Of a stretch of DNA of 64,000 bases, positions 49,380-60,408 are shown piece after piece. Source of the stretch: Bidens hawaiensis. Taxonomy: Eukaryota > Streptophyta > Magnoliopsida > Asterales > Asteraceae. A program made the translations under genes and the position numbers. Location of the stretch: the NCBI GenBank assembly GCA_021521415.1, contig JAIQDT010009206.1, positions 1-64,000 on the forward strand, written 5' to 3'. The notes beneath the pieces were generated by a model. It ran no database searches and was not told where the DNA came from. It saw only the letters and a program-made list of their open reading frames with translations. Position 1 is the first letter of the stretch. Every line of letters starts with the position of its first letter.

Positions 49380-49527
49380 TTGATTGAATATGTTTTGAAT
49401 ATGTTTTAACTAAATATTGATTGAATATGTTTTGAATATGTTTCAACTGAATGTTGATTGAATATGTTTTGAATATGTTTCAACTGAATGTTGATTGAAT
49501 ATGTTTTGAATATGTTTTGAGTATGTC
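49380..49527 (+). repeat. 37-bp minisatellite, 4 copies, after F pol
   Basis: Copies start TGATTGAATATG at 49381, 49418, 49455 and 49492, exactly 37 bp apart, each containing GAATATGTTTTGAATATG. Confidence 0.95.
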
Positions 49528-50023
49528 ACTGGTATGAAGTTAACTGATAGGTGCTTAAGTAACTATCTGTGCAATTTGTTTGAAATTGATGATAATTATT
49601 GACTATCAAGTTAACTGATCTGATGTTATGATAAGTAGTTTGATCTGTTTGGGTGAAATTGAATGCTTGTTTGATGTCATGAGTAATCACATGTTTATGG
49701 TTACTTGAATATGTTCTTTATCTGATCTTCTGATGTTGTTAAGATAGGATAGACATAGAATGTTAGTACATTCTGTTTTCTTGATGATGTTAAGAATGAT
49801 TAAGATTTGATTGTGTGATGCAACTGTTTATGTCAAAATGTGTTTTATGTCAAAATTAAGTGATTCAATGAATTTTATAATGAATTCTGAATAAATACTT
49901 TATTTTGGTCAAAACATGAGCAAAGTGATTAATGGTGTAGAGATATGATAAGATTATTCAGTTCAAGCTTTTAAGAAGCTTAAAAGAAGGATTTTTAAAG
50001 AGAAGTCTCAAGTAGTTGTTTTT

Positions 50024-50297
50024 GCTGAAAACTATGTCATTTGCCCAGTTGGAAGGACATGCACTTGTGTATGTTTGGTCCTTAAATCTCTCAGATTCAA
50101 AGGATAGCCATTGACCTGAAAAATGAATGCATTTGGGGCAATTATGACTTGTTTCTTATTCCTTCACTTAAAACTATGTCAATAGCTCTGACTTTGAAAG
50201 GACATATATTCACATGTATGTTTGGTCCTGTTGACCACTTTTGGTCAAACAGGATAGCCATTAACCTGACAATGAAGAGATATTGGGGTGATTGAAT
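50024..50297 (+). repeat. Diverged direct duplication of about 130 bp
   Basis: Segments at about 50028-50152 and 50170-50297 share AAACTATGTCA, GAAAGGACAT / GGAAGGACAT, TATGTTTGGTCCT and AGGATAGCCATTRACCTGA in the same order. Confidence 0.75.
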
Positions 50298-51275
50298 ATT
50301 AAACTGTGTTTTTATGGGAAATGATAGTACATTGACTACTTAGCTGATCATATGGAATTAATAGGCTAAAAAGACCTTAGTATAGTCATTAACATGTATG
50401 GTTGCTTTCCCATGATGATGTAAAATCTAAGGTGATATAAACATAATGAATATGCTAATCTTTATGTGGAGATGCATAGTTGTCTTTGCATGTCTCAAGA
50501 TAAATCTCTCCGAATGATATGGCAGAAAAGTGATTACCCAGTCATACACGAGCCTGTTGTTATTGGGTCAACCAAAAATTAAACATCTTTAAATATGACA
50601 AAGAACATGCTTTAAGAAAATTTGAGAAAATATCAAAAACAAGGGGAAGAATGAATAAATCAACCAAAAGTTGATGAGTGTTTTAAATATTTTATCAAAC
50701 AAGAGGGTTACAACAAGAACTACAAAGATGTTGGCAAAATCTGTCTCATCTTGAATGAAAGGCATGTTGCTAACTGTAAGTCCAACGTTCAACCTCTATA
50801 TATGTTTGAATCTAAAAATACAAAAATACAATAAGTTCTGTCATACAAAAACTATTTTTGACCAAATACAGGAGGTTGGAGTCAAATTGGGGTGATCTGG
50901 GGAAAGCCAAATAAGCTTTGAGAAGAGATATGAGGCATTATAGCACAGTGTTGACCATTAATGCATTATGCTTTAAATGAACCTAAATCATATCACCAAA
51001 GAGATGAAATTCATGCTAAGTTTATACCTACTGTTAACCTATCTATGTTGTCATAATAATGCTGAGAGTGAAGTATTGAGATAGCTACTTAGTCAATATG
51101 ATCCCATTCTTGAGATCTTTTCAGTAAATGGAAGAAACTGTTTTGAAGAGAATTATAACTGAAATTTGATCTCTAAATGCACCATTTGCTCTTAAACTAT
51201 GATCTGAAAAGAAAAATATATTTTGACAAGGTGGTTTAAGTCAAAAAGTGTTGCATTTTGCCTAAAATAGGTTGA

Positions 51276-51600
51276 ATATGTAAGTTCGGGTAAGGTTTGA
51301 TGCCTTATAACCTTTCCGGGCACAAAGTGTTTGAATATGTATTTTCGGGTAAGGTTTAATGAACTACAATATTTCCGAGTACAAAACAGTTGATTATGTG
51401 TGAATATGTTGTTTCGGGTAAGGTTTGATGAACTACAACCTTTCTGAGTACAAAACAGTTGATTATGTGTGAATATGTTGTTTCGGGTAAGGTTTAATGA
51501 ACTACAGCCTTTCCGAGTACAAAACAGCTGATTATGTGTGAATATGTTGTTTCGGGTAAGGTTTGATAATTTTCAACCTTTCCGAGTAAGCTTAGTCATT
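51276..51600 (+). repeat. 69-bp tandem repeat built around TTCGGGTAAGGTTT
   Basis: TTCGGGTAAGG occurs at 51285, 51344, 51413, 51482 and 51551; the last three spacings are exactly 69 bp. Each unit pairs it with TTTCCGAGTACAAAACAG on the far side. Confidence 0.93.
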
Positions 51601-52700
51601 TTTGACTAACTTTATGATTTTCGGGCATGCTTTGAAGTGTTTACACTTTCCGGGTAGAGTACACTGTTGTACTCATTTCCCGAGCAAGCTTGAAGTCTTG
51701 AGATGATTATGTGTTGTTATAGCTAGCTTTTAACAAGAAATTCTTGTATCAGGCAAGCTATGCATGTTATATGCTGATTGTGATTCCAAGCGAACTTTAT
51801 GAACTTAGTCAAGTACATAAAGTAAGCTTTGTGATTTGTGTGAATATGTCGTTAGGAAATGTTTGTTAATCTTTCCGGGCATGCTTAGATATTACTATTT
51901 ATGTTTGTCATTTTTCGGGTATGGTTTGGCATGTTGAAATCCCTCGGGTAAGGGCATACCTGATGATTGAATGTGTTTATCCTAGCAAGCTTAATGCTAA
52001 CATAGGATTTTCGGGCAAGCTCTATGAAATTTTAGACTATAGCACACTTAAATGTCTATGTGTTTTAATTTCATTCCAAGCATGCTCTGTGATATGTGTG
52101 TTTATGATTTCTTTGAAATTACAAGTGTTTTCAGGCAAACTTTGTTTTCCGGGCACACTTTATATTTCGGGTACACTTTTGTTCCCTAAATATACTTGGT
52201 AAATTTCAAAACTTAACTTTCCGAGTACACTGTCTGCTAGAATTCCTTTCCGGGCACACTTTGTACTATATGAAGGTTATTCGGGTATAATTTGCATAAG
52301 ATTGTTGTTCGGGCACACTTTACATTAGAAAGATTGCTCGAGCACACTATGTTTTTCAAGTATGCTTGATTGAATATGTTAGTTAGTATGATAAAATTGA
52401 TTATGATTCTTATTAGGGTTTATGCTAGATAAGTTTTAATTTGAAATTGAGAAATCTATGTGGGGATCTTAATTGATTCTTAGTAAGGATGTTTATTTGA
52501 TGATTATACTTGATTATTTGCCTTGTGATTAATTTCTCAAGAAATCTAGTATTTCGGGTAAGCTTTCTTCATCATGTCTTAACTTTAAATTAATCTACTT
52601 GATCGATCAAGGTTTATAAATAGAAGAATTCGGGCAAACTTTGTATATTCAAAATGAAAATTTTCCAAGCAAAGTTTGACCGTGTAATGTTTGTAAGTGG
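51600..52700 (+). repeat. Dispersed CCGGGCACACTTT / TTCGGGYAARCTTT words in F
   Basis: About twenty further copies of CCGRGYA-M-R-STT words, no longer in strict tandem (for example 51640, 51840, 51915, 52008, 52150, 52165, 52240, 52280, 52310, 52555, 52630). Same word family as in the F LTRs. No ORF. Confidence 0.88.
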
Positions 52701-53324
52701 AATTATACCGATTAGACTTCAGATATATTAATCTTTCTAGTAAGGTCTTATGAACTTAAATGAAATTAAATGTTTAATATATCAAGTGGATAATGTTACT
52801 GGTTGACAGCTAATAATTCACAAAAGGACAAAGAGCATTTAAAACCCACTTTCAAAAGGTATAAAAGAGGGAGTTAGGCAAATTTTTCAACATTATTTCC
52901 CTCTCTCTCCTCCCACTGCAAATCCTTACTCTCAAAGAAACACACTTTACCTTATCTTTACACATTTTTAAATAGATAAGGAATTTATAAGCTAAAAGAC
53001 AAAACACTTTTCAAATTTCTCACTTTACATGGCATGTAAAAGAAAAAGGCAGAAACAAAAGAACTTTATCTGCAATTTTGGCAGAAAAAATTGCAGATAT
53101 GTACTTTACATTTGTCTTAACTCTCATTAAAAGAAGACCTGCATATGCTATTCAAAATTGAAACTTCACATTTCCAGAGTAACTTACATTTGTGTTTTGT
53201 GCAGATTTCTATATAATTCAAGACAACGGTTTGAATTGAAATATTATTTATACCTTAATTTTTTTTACTTACTTTGAGATCTAACTGATAATTGTGTGTT
53301 CATTGATATAACAGAAAATCAGCA

Positions 53325-54716
53325 ATGGATCCAACTCCAAGTAATTCCAATTCCTACAAACATCATCTTTCTGAAGAACTGAAGAAAGCATTGCAACGAG
53401 TTCAAACCCTAATGTCTAAGGTTGAGAAGATCTCAGCTGCCCCAAAACAGGGGGAGAAATCACTGAATCAGGGGGAGAATTCACTGAAGCTTCTCTCTAT
53501 TTATGAAAAGAACAGCTCAGATGATGAAACTGACAATATTCCAAAAGATGAAAAGAAAGAACTTGAGGAATGCAAGAAACTAAAAGGAAAAGAAATTGCT
53601 CTGGAGGATGATAAAATTCAGACTTTAAATTCTCAGAAGGAGAACACAATGGGCTCAGAAATGAATGAATCTGAATCAGAAGCCAAAAGAGTCTATGTGC
53701 AAAGAATGACAAAAATTTATGACAGAGAATTTCTGAGTCAAATGATGTCTGATAAAGACTTTGAAGAACAAGAAAACTTGATGAAGCTGTTTGAAGATGA
53801 GAGAAAGCTAAGAGATGAAGTGAAGAATAATCAGAGAGAAGTCCCTCAAGAACTGATTGAAAAATGCTTGAATGATCAAGAAATTTCAAATGGTGTGGTA
53901 GTCTCTCTGCTCAAACTTATTAAGTAAGAAGAACCAGAGAAAGAGATAAAAGAGAAACTAGACACTGTCATTGATAAGATTTCAAAGGCTTTAAATGAAG
54001 AAAAGACTGTTCAAGACAAAATGAAAGATGAATTGGAAGAAGATATGAACATTCAAAAATTCTTGAGTAAATATGGTGGTAAACCAAAATTTTTGGTTAA
54101 AAATGGAATTCCTTTTGATTATGTAAAAGTCATGAAAAGAAAAGAGATTTTGAGCAACTTCAAGAAAATGAAAAGACAGCAGTTAAACATGAAAAAGGGA
54201 GCTGCCCAGTCTCTAGTTGGTAAGAACAAAAGAGTATCCAAAAAGATGGTTGATCTATCAAGGATGACAATGAAGGGGAAATCCAAAGTAGAGAAATTCT
54301 GCAAACAGACAACATCCAAGCTCTCAAAACAGAACAGTACAAAGAAAAGGAAGATGTCTGTGACGACTCAAGAAAAATCAAAGCAGATGCACTTGAAGAT
54401 GGATAAACCCTTTGTTGATATTGCAGAAAAAGCCAAAAACCATTCAGTCAACCACAATGTTATGCCAAGTGGAGTATTCTATGACTCCAGGACTGAACAT
54501 CTGAATGTTATGATGGAAAATGGAGAAATTGTGAAGATATTCTCTAAGAATGACTTCAGAAAATTCAATCTATGGCAATTATCTGTGATTGCAGCACTGC
54601 ATCTCTCAGATTATGATGTAAGGCAAAGGCCTACAAGTGCTAAGCAATCAGAACTGTTAAGATTCTTAAGAGAGCAGGAAAAGTTGGATTTTCCATGCCT
54701 AAACAAGCATCTCTAG
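53325..54716 (+). pseudogene. Element F post-pol ORF, lysine-rich, function unknown
   Basis: One frame of 464 codons including stops, starting MDPTPSNSNSYKHHL, with a single in-frame TAA at 53925-53927. N-terminal half is coiled-coil-like (LKKALQRVQTLMSKVEKI; DDKIQTLNSQKEN); the middle is very basic (KMKRQQLNMKKGAAQSLVGK; STKKRKMS); the C-terminal region looks folded (VMPSGVFYDSRTEHLNVMM, FNLWQLSVIAALHLSDYD). No signal peptide or membrane segment is visible, which argues against a real envelope. It has the position of the Sirevirus extra ORF but no clear likeness to A's version beyond position. Confidence 0.75.
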
Positions 54717-54893
54717 ATAAACTAAAGAATCTTTGAATAGGATTTGTTTTGTAATGTCTTCGGACAACTTTCTGATTATGTAATTTGCTTATGTTATTTG
54801 AATATGTAATTTTGATTTTTGATTTGATGTGTATTTTTGCTAAGTGTAAGTAACTATAGAAATGTTTTGGGACAGCTGAGGTGTTCCAATCTA

Positions 54894-54902
54894 GGTGGAG
54901 AT
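54894..54902 (+). other. Element F polypurine tract
   Basis: GGTGGAGAT directly before the 3' LTR start TGTTGGGTC. A second purine tract, GGGGAGAT, lies inside the LTR 32 bp later. Confidence 0.8.
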
Positions 54903-56114
54903 TGTTGGGTCAAGAAATTGACCTAAGGGGAGATTGTTGAGTCAAAGATTTGACCTAAATGAAGTACATGGAAGATTGGAATCTTCTCAACCTCCTCTGA
55001 ATTTGCTAAGTAATGGATTCGAGCACACCTTAGACCTCCGAGCAAGCTTTTACTTAGCCGAGTACGAGATTTTGCCTACCGAGCAAGGTTTACTTCAAGT
55101 AGTCTTCTTAAGTGGATATCCGAGCAGGGTTTGCAAATTAGTGCATTGCCGAGTAAGGTACACTAATTATGTAAATCCGGGCAAGGTTCACTTTATCAAG
55201 CAAGTCTGTTCTTCAGAACCAAGTATATTACTCTTCCGAGTAAGGTTTGGTTAACCAAGTCCAAGAAGCCAAGTGATTGGAAGACCGGGCAAGGTATTCA
55301 TTAATAAGTATGATCCAAGTATGCTTGATAATCTAAAGGAATATCTCTAAGTAATATCGGGTAAGGTTCAGCTCGAGCAAGGAACAGTACTCCCGAGTAC
55401 ACTTTGCTAATAAGTTATTTTATAGCAAAGAGCTGAAATGGATCATTGAAGAACAAGGTTGCTCGTAAGGAGTTGTCGGGCAAAGTCTGGCAAATTCTAG
55501 AAGACTGAAGTCTGCTCGGTGAGTATTTTACTTAGTGAAATACTCTTTAAGTAAAGTCTACCCGGAAACTGATCCCGATCACACTTCTATGTTACCAAGT
55601 TATGAAGGATGGCTGAGCATACTCGGAAAGACAAGATTGATGCAAAGCCTACCCGGAAGACTTGTTTTACACTTAGTTTATTTTGAATATGTAATTTGAA
55701 TATGTATGACTGTATTTAGGGTTTCTAGAAGGAATGACAGCTGTCCTAGGTTGGCAGGCCTATAAATAGAATATTTATGGCACGCCACCAAAAAGAGCAC
55801 AATACGGATAAGACAGACACATTAATTGAAAGAATATTGTGTGACGGCTGTCTTAGGATTCCTAGAAAACCCTAAATCGATTATCCTTTTGTATGATTAA
55901 TATTATATAAATGGAAATCTTTTGAGTGAATCTTAAGTGTGCTTTCTACCTTTGATTATTCATTGCAACCGTATGTTTGTTATTGATTCCGCCTTTAACA
56001 AACGGATATCTTTCTAAATATAGCAACCCGTCATTAACTCTTTTGTCGACACATCAATCTGTGTGAGTTATGACATGATTAATTAAGATCCAGCTAAAAT
56101 CGAAGGGACCGACA
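54903..56114 (+). repeat. Element F 3' LTR
   Basis: 1212 bp. TATA box TATAAATA at 55761-55768. Carries the same motif array and the same duplicated LTR start as the 5' LTR. Confidence 0.95.
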
Positions 56115-56520
56115 ATGTTGATTACCTCAAACCCATTAATTGATACAATCTTAAGCATTCAATTACAAAAAACTGTTTATGCACACAAACAAACGTAAAG
56201 TTTCAACTAACCGAATGATAAACCAAATCCAAATCCAATATTAAAATTCAAAATACCAAAAAGTCTAACCACAAACACAACCCTACACCCGGAGATGGTC
56301 ACGATTGCTTTAGCCTAGCATAAGCATCTTGGAAATCTTGATTTTTGGTTGAGGTGATGAGAACATGGATGCGTATGATGAGTGGTAGGTGTTAGGATGG
56401 TGGAGAATGACCCCAAAAGTCCCAAAACTGATGGTTATTGAATGAATTCGACTTTAAGGTTTTATGGCTTTAAATATAGAAGAAAATCACCAAAATCCCT
56501 TTTTCCGTCAGACCCAACTA

Positions 56521-56548
56521 TAAGCTACGGTTGGTTCACCGTAGCTTA
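56521..56548. repeat. 11-bp-stem hairpin in solo LTR G
   Basis: TAAGCTACGGT, 6-base loop, ACCGTAGCTTA, followed by another partial copy (CGGCTTACAGC). On the minus strand it is 40-80 bp upstream of a TATA-like CTATATTTAAAG at about 56479-56468. Confidence 0.85.
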
Positions 56549-56863
56549 CGGCTTACAGCTCTTGGTTTCTGCTTTACTCCACTCCCAGGCCAAAACACCG
56601 TTTTCTTCATAAAATCTTCATTTCAACTCCGTTTTCCTTCCCATTTGCGACCACGTCTTCGTATTTCAATTCTCTATCATATCATACTTAATTTCTTTCA
56701 TTTCCACTCCATAACTAATGCTCCAAATTGGCTCATTTAAGCTCTTCAAAGCTCCGATCACCTGTAAACATAAAACCAATCAAAGTATTTTTGTTCGACA
56801 CATATAAACAAGTAAAACACACAATATAAAACATTTAAAGCACGTTCTTTCATCCTTACATCA

Positions 56864-57173
56864 GGTGGTTATAGCCATTAAATGATCTGATGGCTTATAT
56901 GAAGTTTTTGATTATGTTAAAAGATGTAAATTATTTTTTTTTCAAATTAAACTTTATTGTAATCGTTTGCCTGCCACTTTATTGTAATCTTTTTATAGTA
57001 AATTATATATTATTAATTAAACTCATTTGTATTATCATCGAGTAGTTAATCCCGACATTTGAATATAATAATATTTTATCAAGCAAAAGTATTCCGCTAC
57101 GCATACAACTTTGATATATTTACAAATTAAACTCATTTGGTCACACACCTATGTCTAGAGGCGGGGTGTGACA
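56864..57173 (+). repeat. Element D 3' LTR, right end
   Basis: Ends GGCGGGGTGTGACA at 57173, the typical end of Tekay-type LTRs (compare fragment C, GGGTGTGACA). Marks the right border of the nest. Confidence 0.55.
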
Positions 57174-57795
57174 AGTTTATCAATGATTTCAAATTGTTAG
57201 GAATTCAATTTCTGAATTCAGTCATTGTATCGTAACTGCTAATCTAACTGGTGTTTTGTTGTTAAATTGCTTTTTTTCTTTTTGGAATAACTTGGTATTC
57301 TTGTGGCGACCATTTTCATTATTATTTTGCAAGGAGAAAATGAATTTATATGTCATTGATAGTTACGAACTACATCACTGTACGTAGTACCAAACTTCAA
57401 ATTAAATTTATAGCAGCTTTTGATGCAAACAAACAAGTAGGATTCTTACTTTTTCTTATAGATTACTACGATAGCGATAATTGTTTGTTAGATATTGATG
57501 CAAAACTGAATGTAAAACACAGATTTATAGTACCCTCATTAAGACAAACATAGTGTGTAGGTTGAGGTTTTTCTATAAAATGCATCGTGTCTAAGAATTG
57601 TAGGAAAAGATTTCGACCATTAGATGGGATATTTCAATGGCAAAATGAAAAGTTGATCGAATTCATGGTGTGTTATATTTAATACCTTGTTATTTTAGTC
57701 ACCAAGGATCTACTCATGTGTTATATTATATATCGAAACATCTATCAATCTATAATTATCATATTTAAATCAAAATTTAAAACAAAACACGAAAA
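57174..57795. other. Flanking sequence, no gene recognised
   Basis: AT-rich. A short open frame at 57350-57553 has no recognisable motif. Nothing else is supported. Confidence 0.5.
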
Positions 57796-57799
57796 ACAT

Positions 57800-58345
57800 C
57801 CATGAACTAAAAGACAATATGTAGAATTTGATGAACTAAAATTATAGGGTAAATTATTTAACCCGGTTAAATCTCACAGTACAACCCGGTTCAATTGGTT
57901 GTACCATTTTTAAACCCAATTCGGCATGAGTAAGATACCGGTTTTTAAGACATTGCCAAAAACATCCATGAACTAAAACACAATATGTTGAATATGATGA
58001 ACTAAAATACAATATGTAGAACATCTTGAACACCAAGAAGTAAAACACTATAAAAAAATGCCCGCAACTATAGTTCTATAACATGATATAATGAACTAAA
58101 ACACCGTAACATTGTTGAATACACCATGAACATCAAAAACAAAAACACAATATTCAATAACAAAAATACATCGAATTAAAACATGAACTAAACATACTAA
58201 TTGTAAGATACCGATGAACTAACACACAATAGTTGTAAATTCAAACTACAAAGAAGATGAACTAAAAGCACATAACTGACATGAACTAAACATAATACCT
58301 GTAAGCTACAAATGAACTAAAACGCAATAATTGTAAATTCAATAC
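57800..58345. repeat. Degenerate ATGAACTAAAACACAATA repeat cluster
   Basis: At least ten diverged copies (for example 57801, 57968, 57998, 58090, 58183, 58210, 58258, 58280, 58311) at irregular spacing, with a GTAGAA/TTGTAAATTCAA tail after several. Possibly the decayed subterminal repeats of a DNA transposon. Confidence 0.75.
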
Positions 58346-58349
58346 CGCA

Positions 58350-59700
58350 TAGCAAGATATGATCCGTATTCTCCTGATAAATGTTGTTTCGTTTTTTTTC
58401 ACATGGTTGGATCTAATCCCTATTTGTAATGAATCAAGTGATACAAATGTTAATAAAACACAAAATGTACAAGTTATGACGGTTATCTTAATGATAAATA
58501 GATAGCAAGGACAAGTATTCTCTTAAAGGAATGGAAAGTAAAATTCTATTTATCAAAGTGTTAGTTGATCGTAACGGTCGTTTTACCCTATTTGGTTTTA
58601 TTTTGTTACCCACCCATTGCTAATGTTATTTATCATGTTACAAAAGAAGCACGATGGGTGATCGTAACCGAAGTATCTCTTAAAGCTTATAATACAGAGG
58701 AGTTGTGACCGGTTATGATTTTGTTTAAGGTTTGGATCTTGACCACACACACCCTAATACAGAAGTTGGTCCAATCCGGTAAGTATGCATAATTAATCTG
58801 CATCAAGAGGTTTATGATAACTAAAATAGTGAAGCTCAACACTCTTCTAATGGAGTGGTTTTAACATATTGAGAGGAATGGTGATAGTGGTAGATCATGT
58901 TTGCACATTTGTAACCACCTCTAAATTTTGAACATCTAGAGTATTTTGAATGTAACTTTTACTTAATGAGAAACAAGAATGTCACATGTAGGTTATAATG
59001 GTTCATCCGTTTTATTGAATATCAACTCCTTCTAACATACAACCATTCCAAGGCTTTATGCTCGTTTCAATAAAATAAAATAAAATTAATGTTAGTTATG
59101 TGATTGTAGTGTCTGTGTAATAAATAGAAAAATCATAGGCAAACACAACACCACCAAAAAGTTCTTGTAGGTTCACCACCCATTATAAAAATCGGTTCAG
59201 GCGTTGATGTTCACAACCCTTCTATAATTAGAAATTCTTTTTAACGTGTTCACCGTGTCTTCCTTAATCATTAAACTTCAATTGAAGAGTTTGAGATGTT
59301 AAAAGTTCTTTTCAACGTGATCACTCTAGAGAAATGCGGAGTAATGTAATTTATATCTATATTGATTACGTTCGCCCATGGTGCTTATTTCTAACAATAG
59401 ACTTAACTTACTTTCGCCTGTCGTGCTTATGAGAGCAGGTGTTGATATTCAACAAAATGGCACTTCATGTTAAACATATGTAAAAAATGATGATTATTAC
59501 TTCTACATTGACGAGAAGGATCCAAAAGGTCTCGAGAAATGGGGAGTGAATTAATCTATATGGGAAAACGTAACTTTCCCAGTATTAATTCGAACATAGA
59601 GAAAGAAAATGTGTTGTCACTATACGCCAATTTCCCGGGAACACAATGCGTTTAGTCCTACACGCTGTGTGTAGCCCTACCCCGAAATTTTCATACACAC
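58350..59700. other. Intergenic, no gene recognised
   Basis: AT-rich, with a loose near-repeat TTCTTTTTAACGTGTTCAC / TTCTTTTCAACGTGATCAC (about 59229 and 59306). No ORF above background. Confidence 0.5.
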
Positions 59701-59718
59701 GCACTATGACGTGCATCA

Positions 59719-60365
59719 GATTAATTCTATACATTCCGTATATCCCTATATGGGGCGTATAATAGGTGTTTGAGTATGAGGGTAGGTATCTATATAAAGA
59801 CAGCGTGACCGCACCAATTAAACTATATAGCCAACTGTCTTATTTAAAGTTCATTGGACCATGATTGGTATACTTCAACCACAAACCGTCTCATAGTCAT
59901 CGAATTCATTAATGTTCATAAATGCACCTAGCACACAACTTTCATAGTTTCATGCCTATTTATGGACAGTTGTGCTTCAACATGAAATGATGAGAATTTG
60001 GTTACATATACTCTATCAGTCTGACGTGCATCATACTAATTCTATATGTTCTGTAGATCCCTATATGGGGCCTATAAGTCAGATTAATTCTATACACTTC
60101 GTATATCCTTATATGAACGTCGCATGGTGGGTGTCTGAGTATGAGGGTAGGTATCTATAAAAAGATAGCATGACCACACCAATTAAACTCTATAGCCAAT
60201 TGTCTTGTTTAAGTACATTGGACCATGATTGGTATACTTCAACCACAAACCATCTCATAGTCATCGAATTCATTAATGTTCATAAATGCACCTATCACAT
60301 AACTTTCATAGTTTCATACCTATATATGGACAGTTGTGATTCAAGATGAAATGATGAGAATTTGG
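59719..60365. repeat. Direct duplication of about 283 bp, 363-bp period
   Basis: 59719-60001 and 60082-60365 are about 90% alike (GATTAATTCTATACA..GATGAGAATTTGG). Between them, 60023-60080 is a further partial copy of the unit's start (GACGTGCATCA, TAATTCTATA, CCCTATATGGGG), so the event happened at least twice. Confidence 0.88.
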
Positions 60366-60387
60366 CCTTCTCCGTCGAATTTGAGGC

Positions 60388-60408
60388 GGGGGGGGGGGGG
60401 GGGGGGGG
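60388..60408. repeat. Homopolymer G run, 21 bases
   Basis: Twenty-one consecutive G, followed by ACACCGCCCCCGGCG. Located 22 bp after the end of the duplicated unit. Length may be unreliable in assembly. Confidence 0.9.

Larger units (their letters stand above)
40683..56114 (+). mobile_element. Element F: Sirevirus-like Ty1/copia, 15.4 kb
   Basis: LTRs 40683-41895 (1213 bp) and 54903-56114 (1212 bp), about 98% identical by hand count, TGTTGGGTCAAG..GGGACCGACA. Target duplication ATGTT at 40678-40682 and 56115-56119. tRNA-Met primer site and polypurine tract present. Gene order: large gag with two zinc knuckles, protease, integrase, RT, RNase H, 4 kb of non-coding repeats, then a lysine-rich extra ORF. 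Coding parts have several stops and frameshifts. Confidence 0.95.
40207..56863 (-). mobile_element. Element G: solo LTR, Athila/Tat-like, split by F
   Basis: Pieces 56863-56120 and 40682-40207 join into one LTR of about 1.2 kb that starts TGATGTAAGG and ends near ATCACCA on the minus strand. It shares the layout of E's LTR: the opening up to a TTTACAG-like site, GATCGGAGCTTTGAAG-like text, repeated TAAGCTACGG, and a closing GGACTCGACATCTTACTTGCC block matching E's GGTTCGACACCCTACTTACC. No internal region or second LTR seen. Expected 5-bp target duplication is not evident (GGATA versus GGTGG). Confidence 0.6.

Noticed and set aside
49306..53324. CRISPR-like array in the F repeat field
   Set aside because: Spacing and repeat type do not fit, sequence between repeats is itself repetitive, and the host is a plant.
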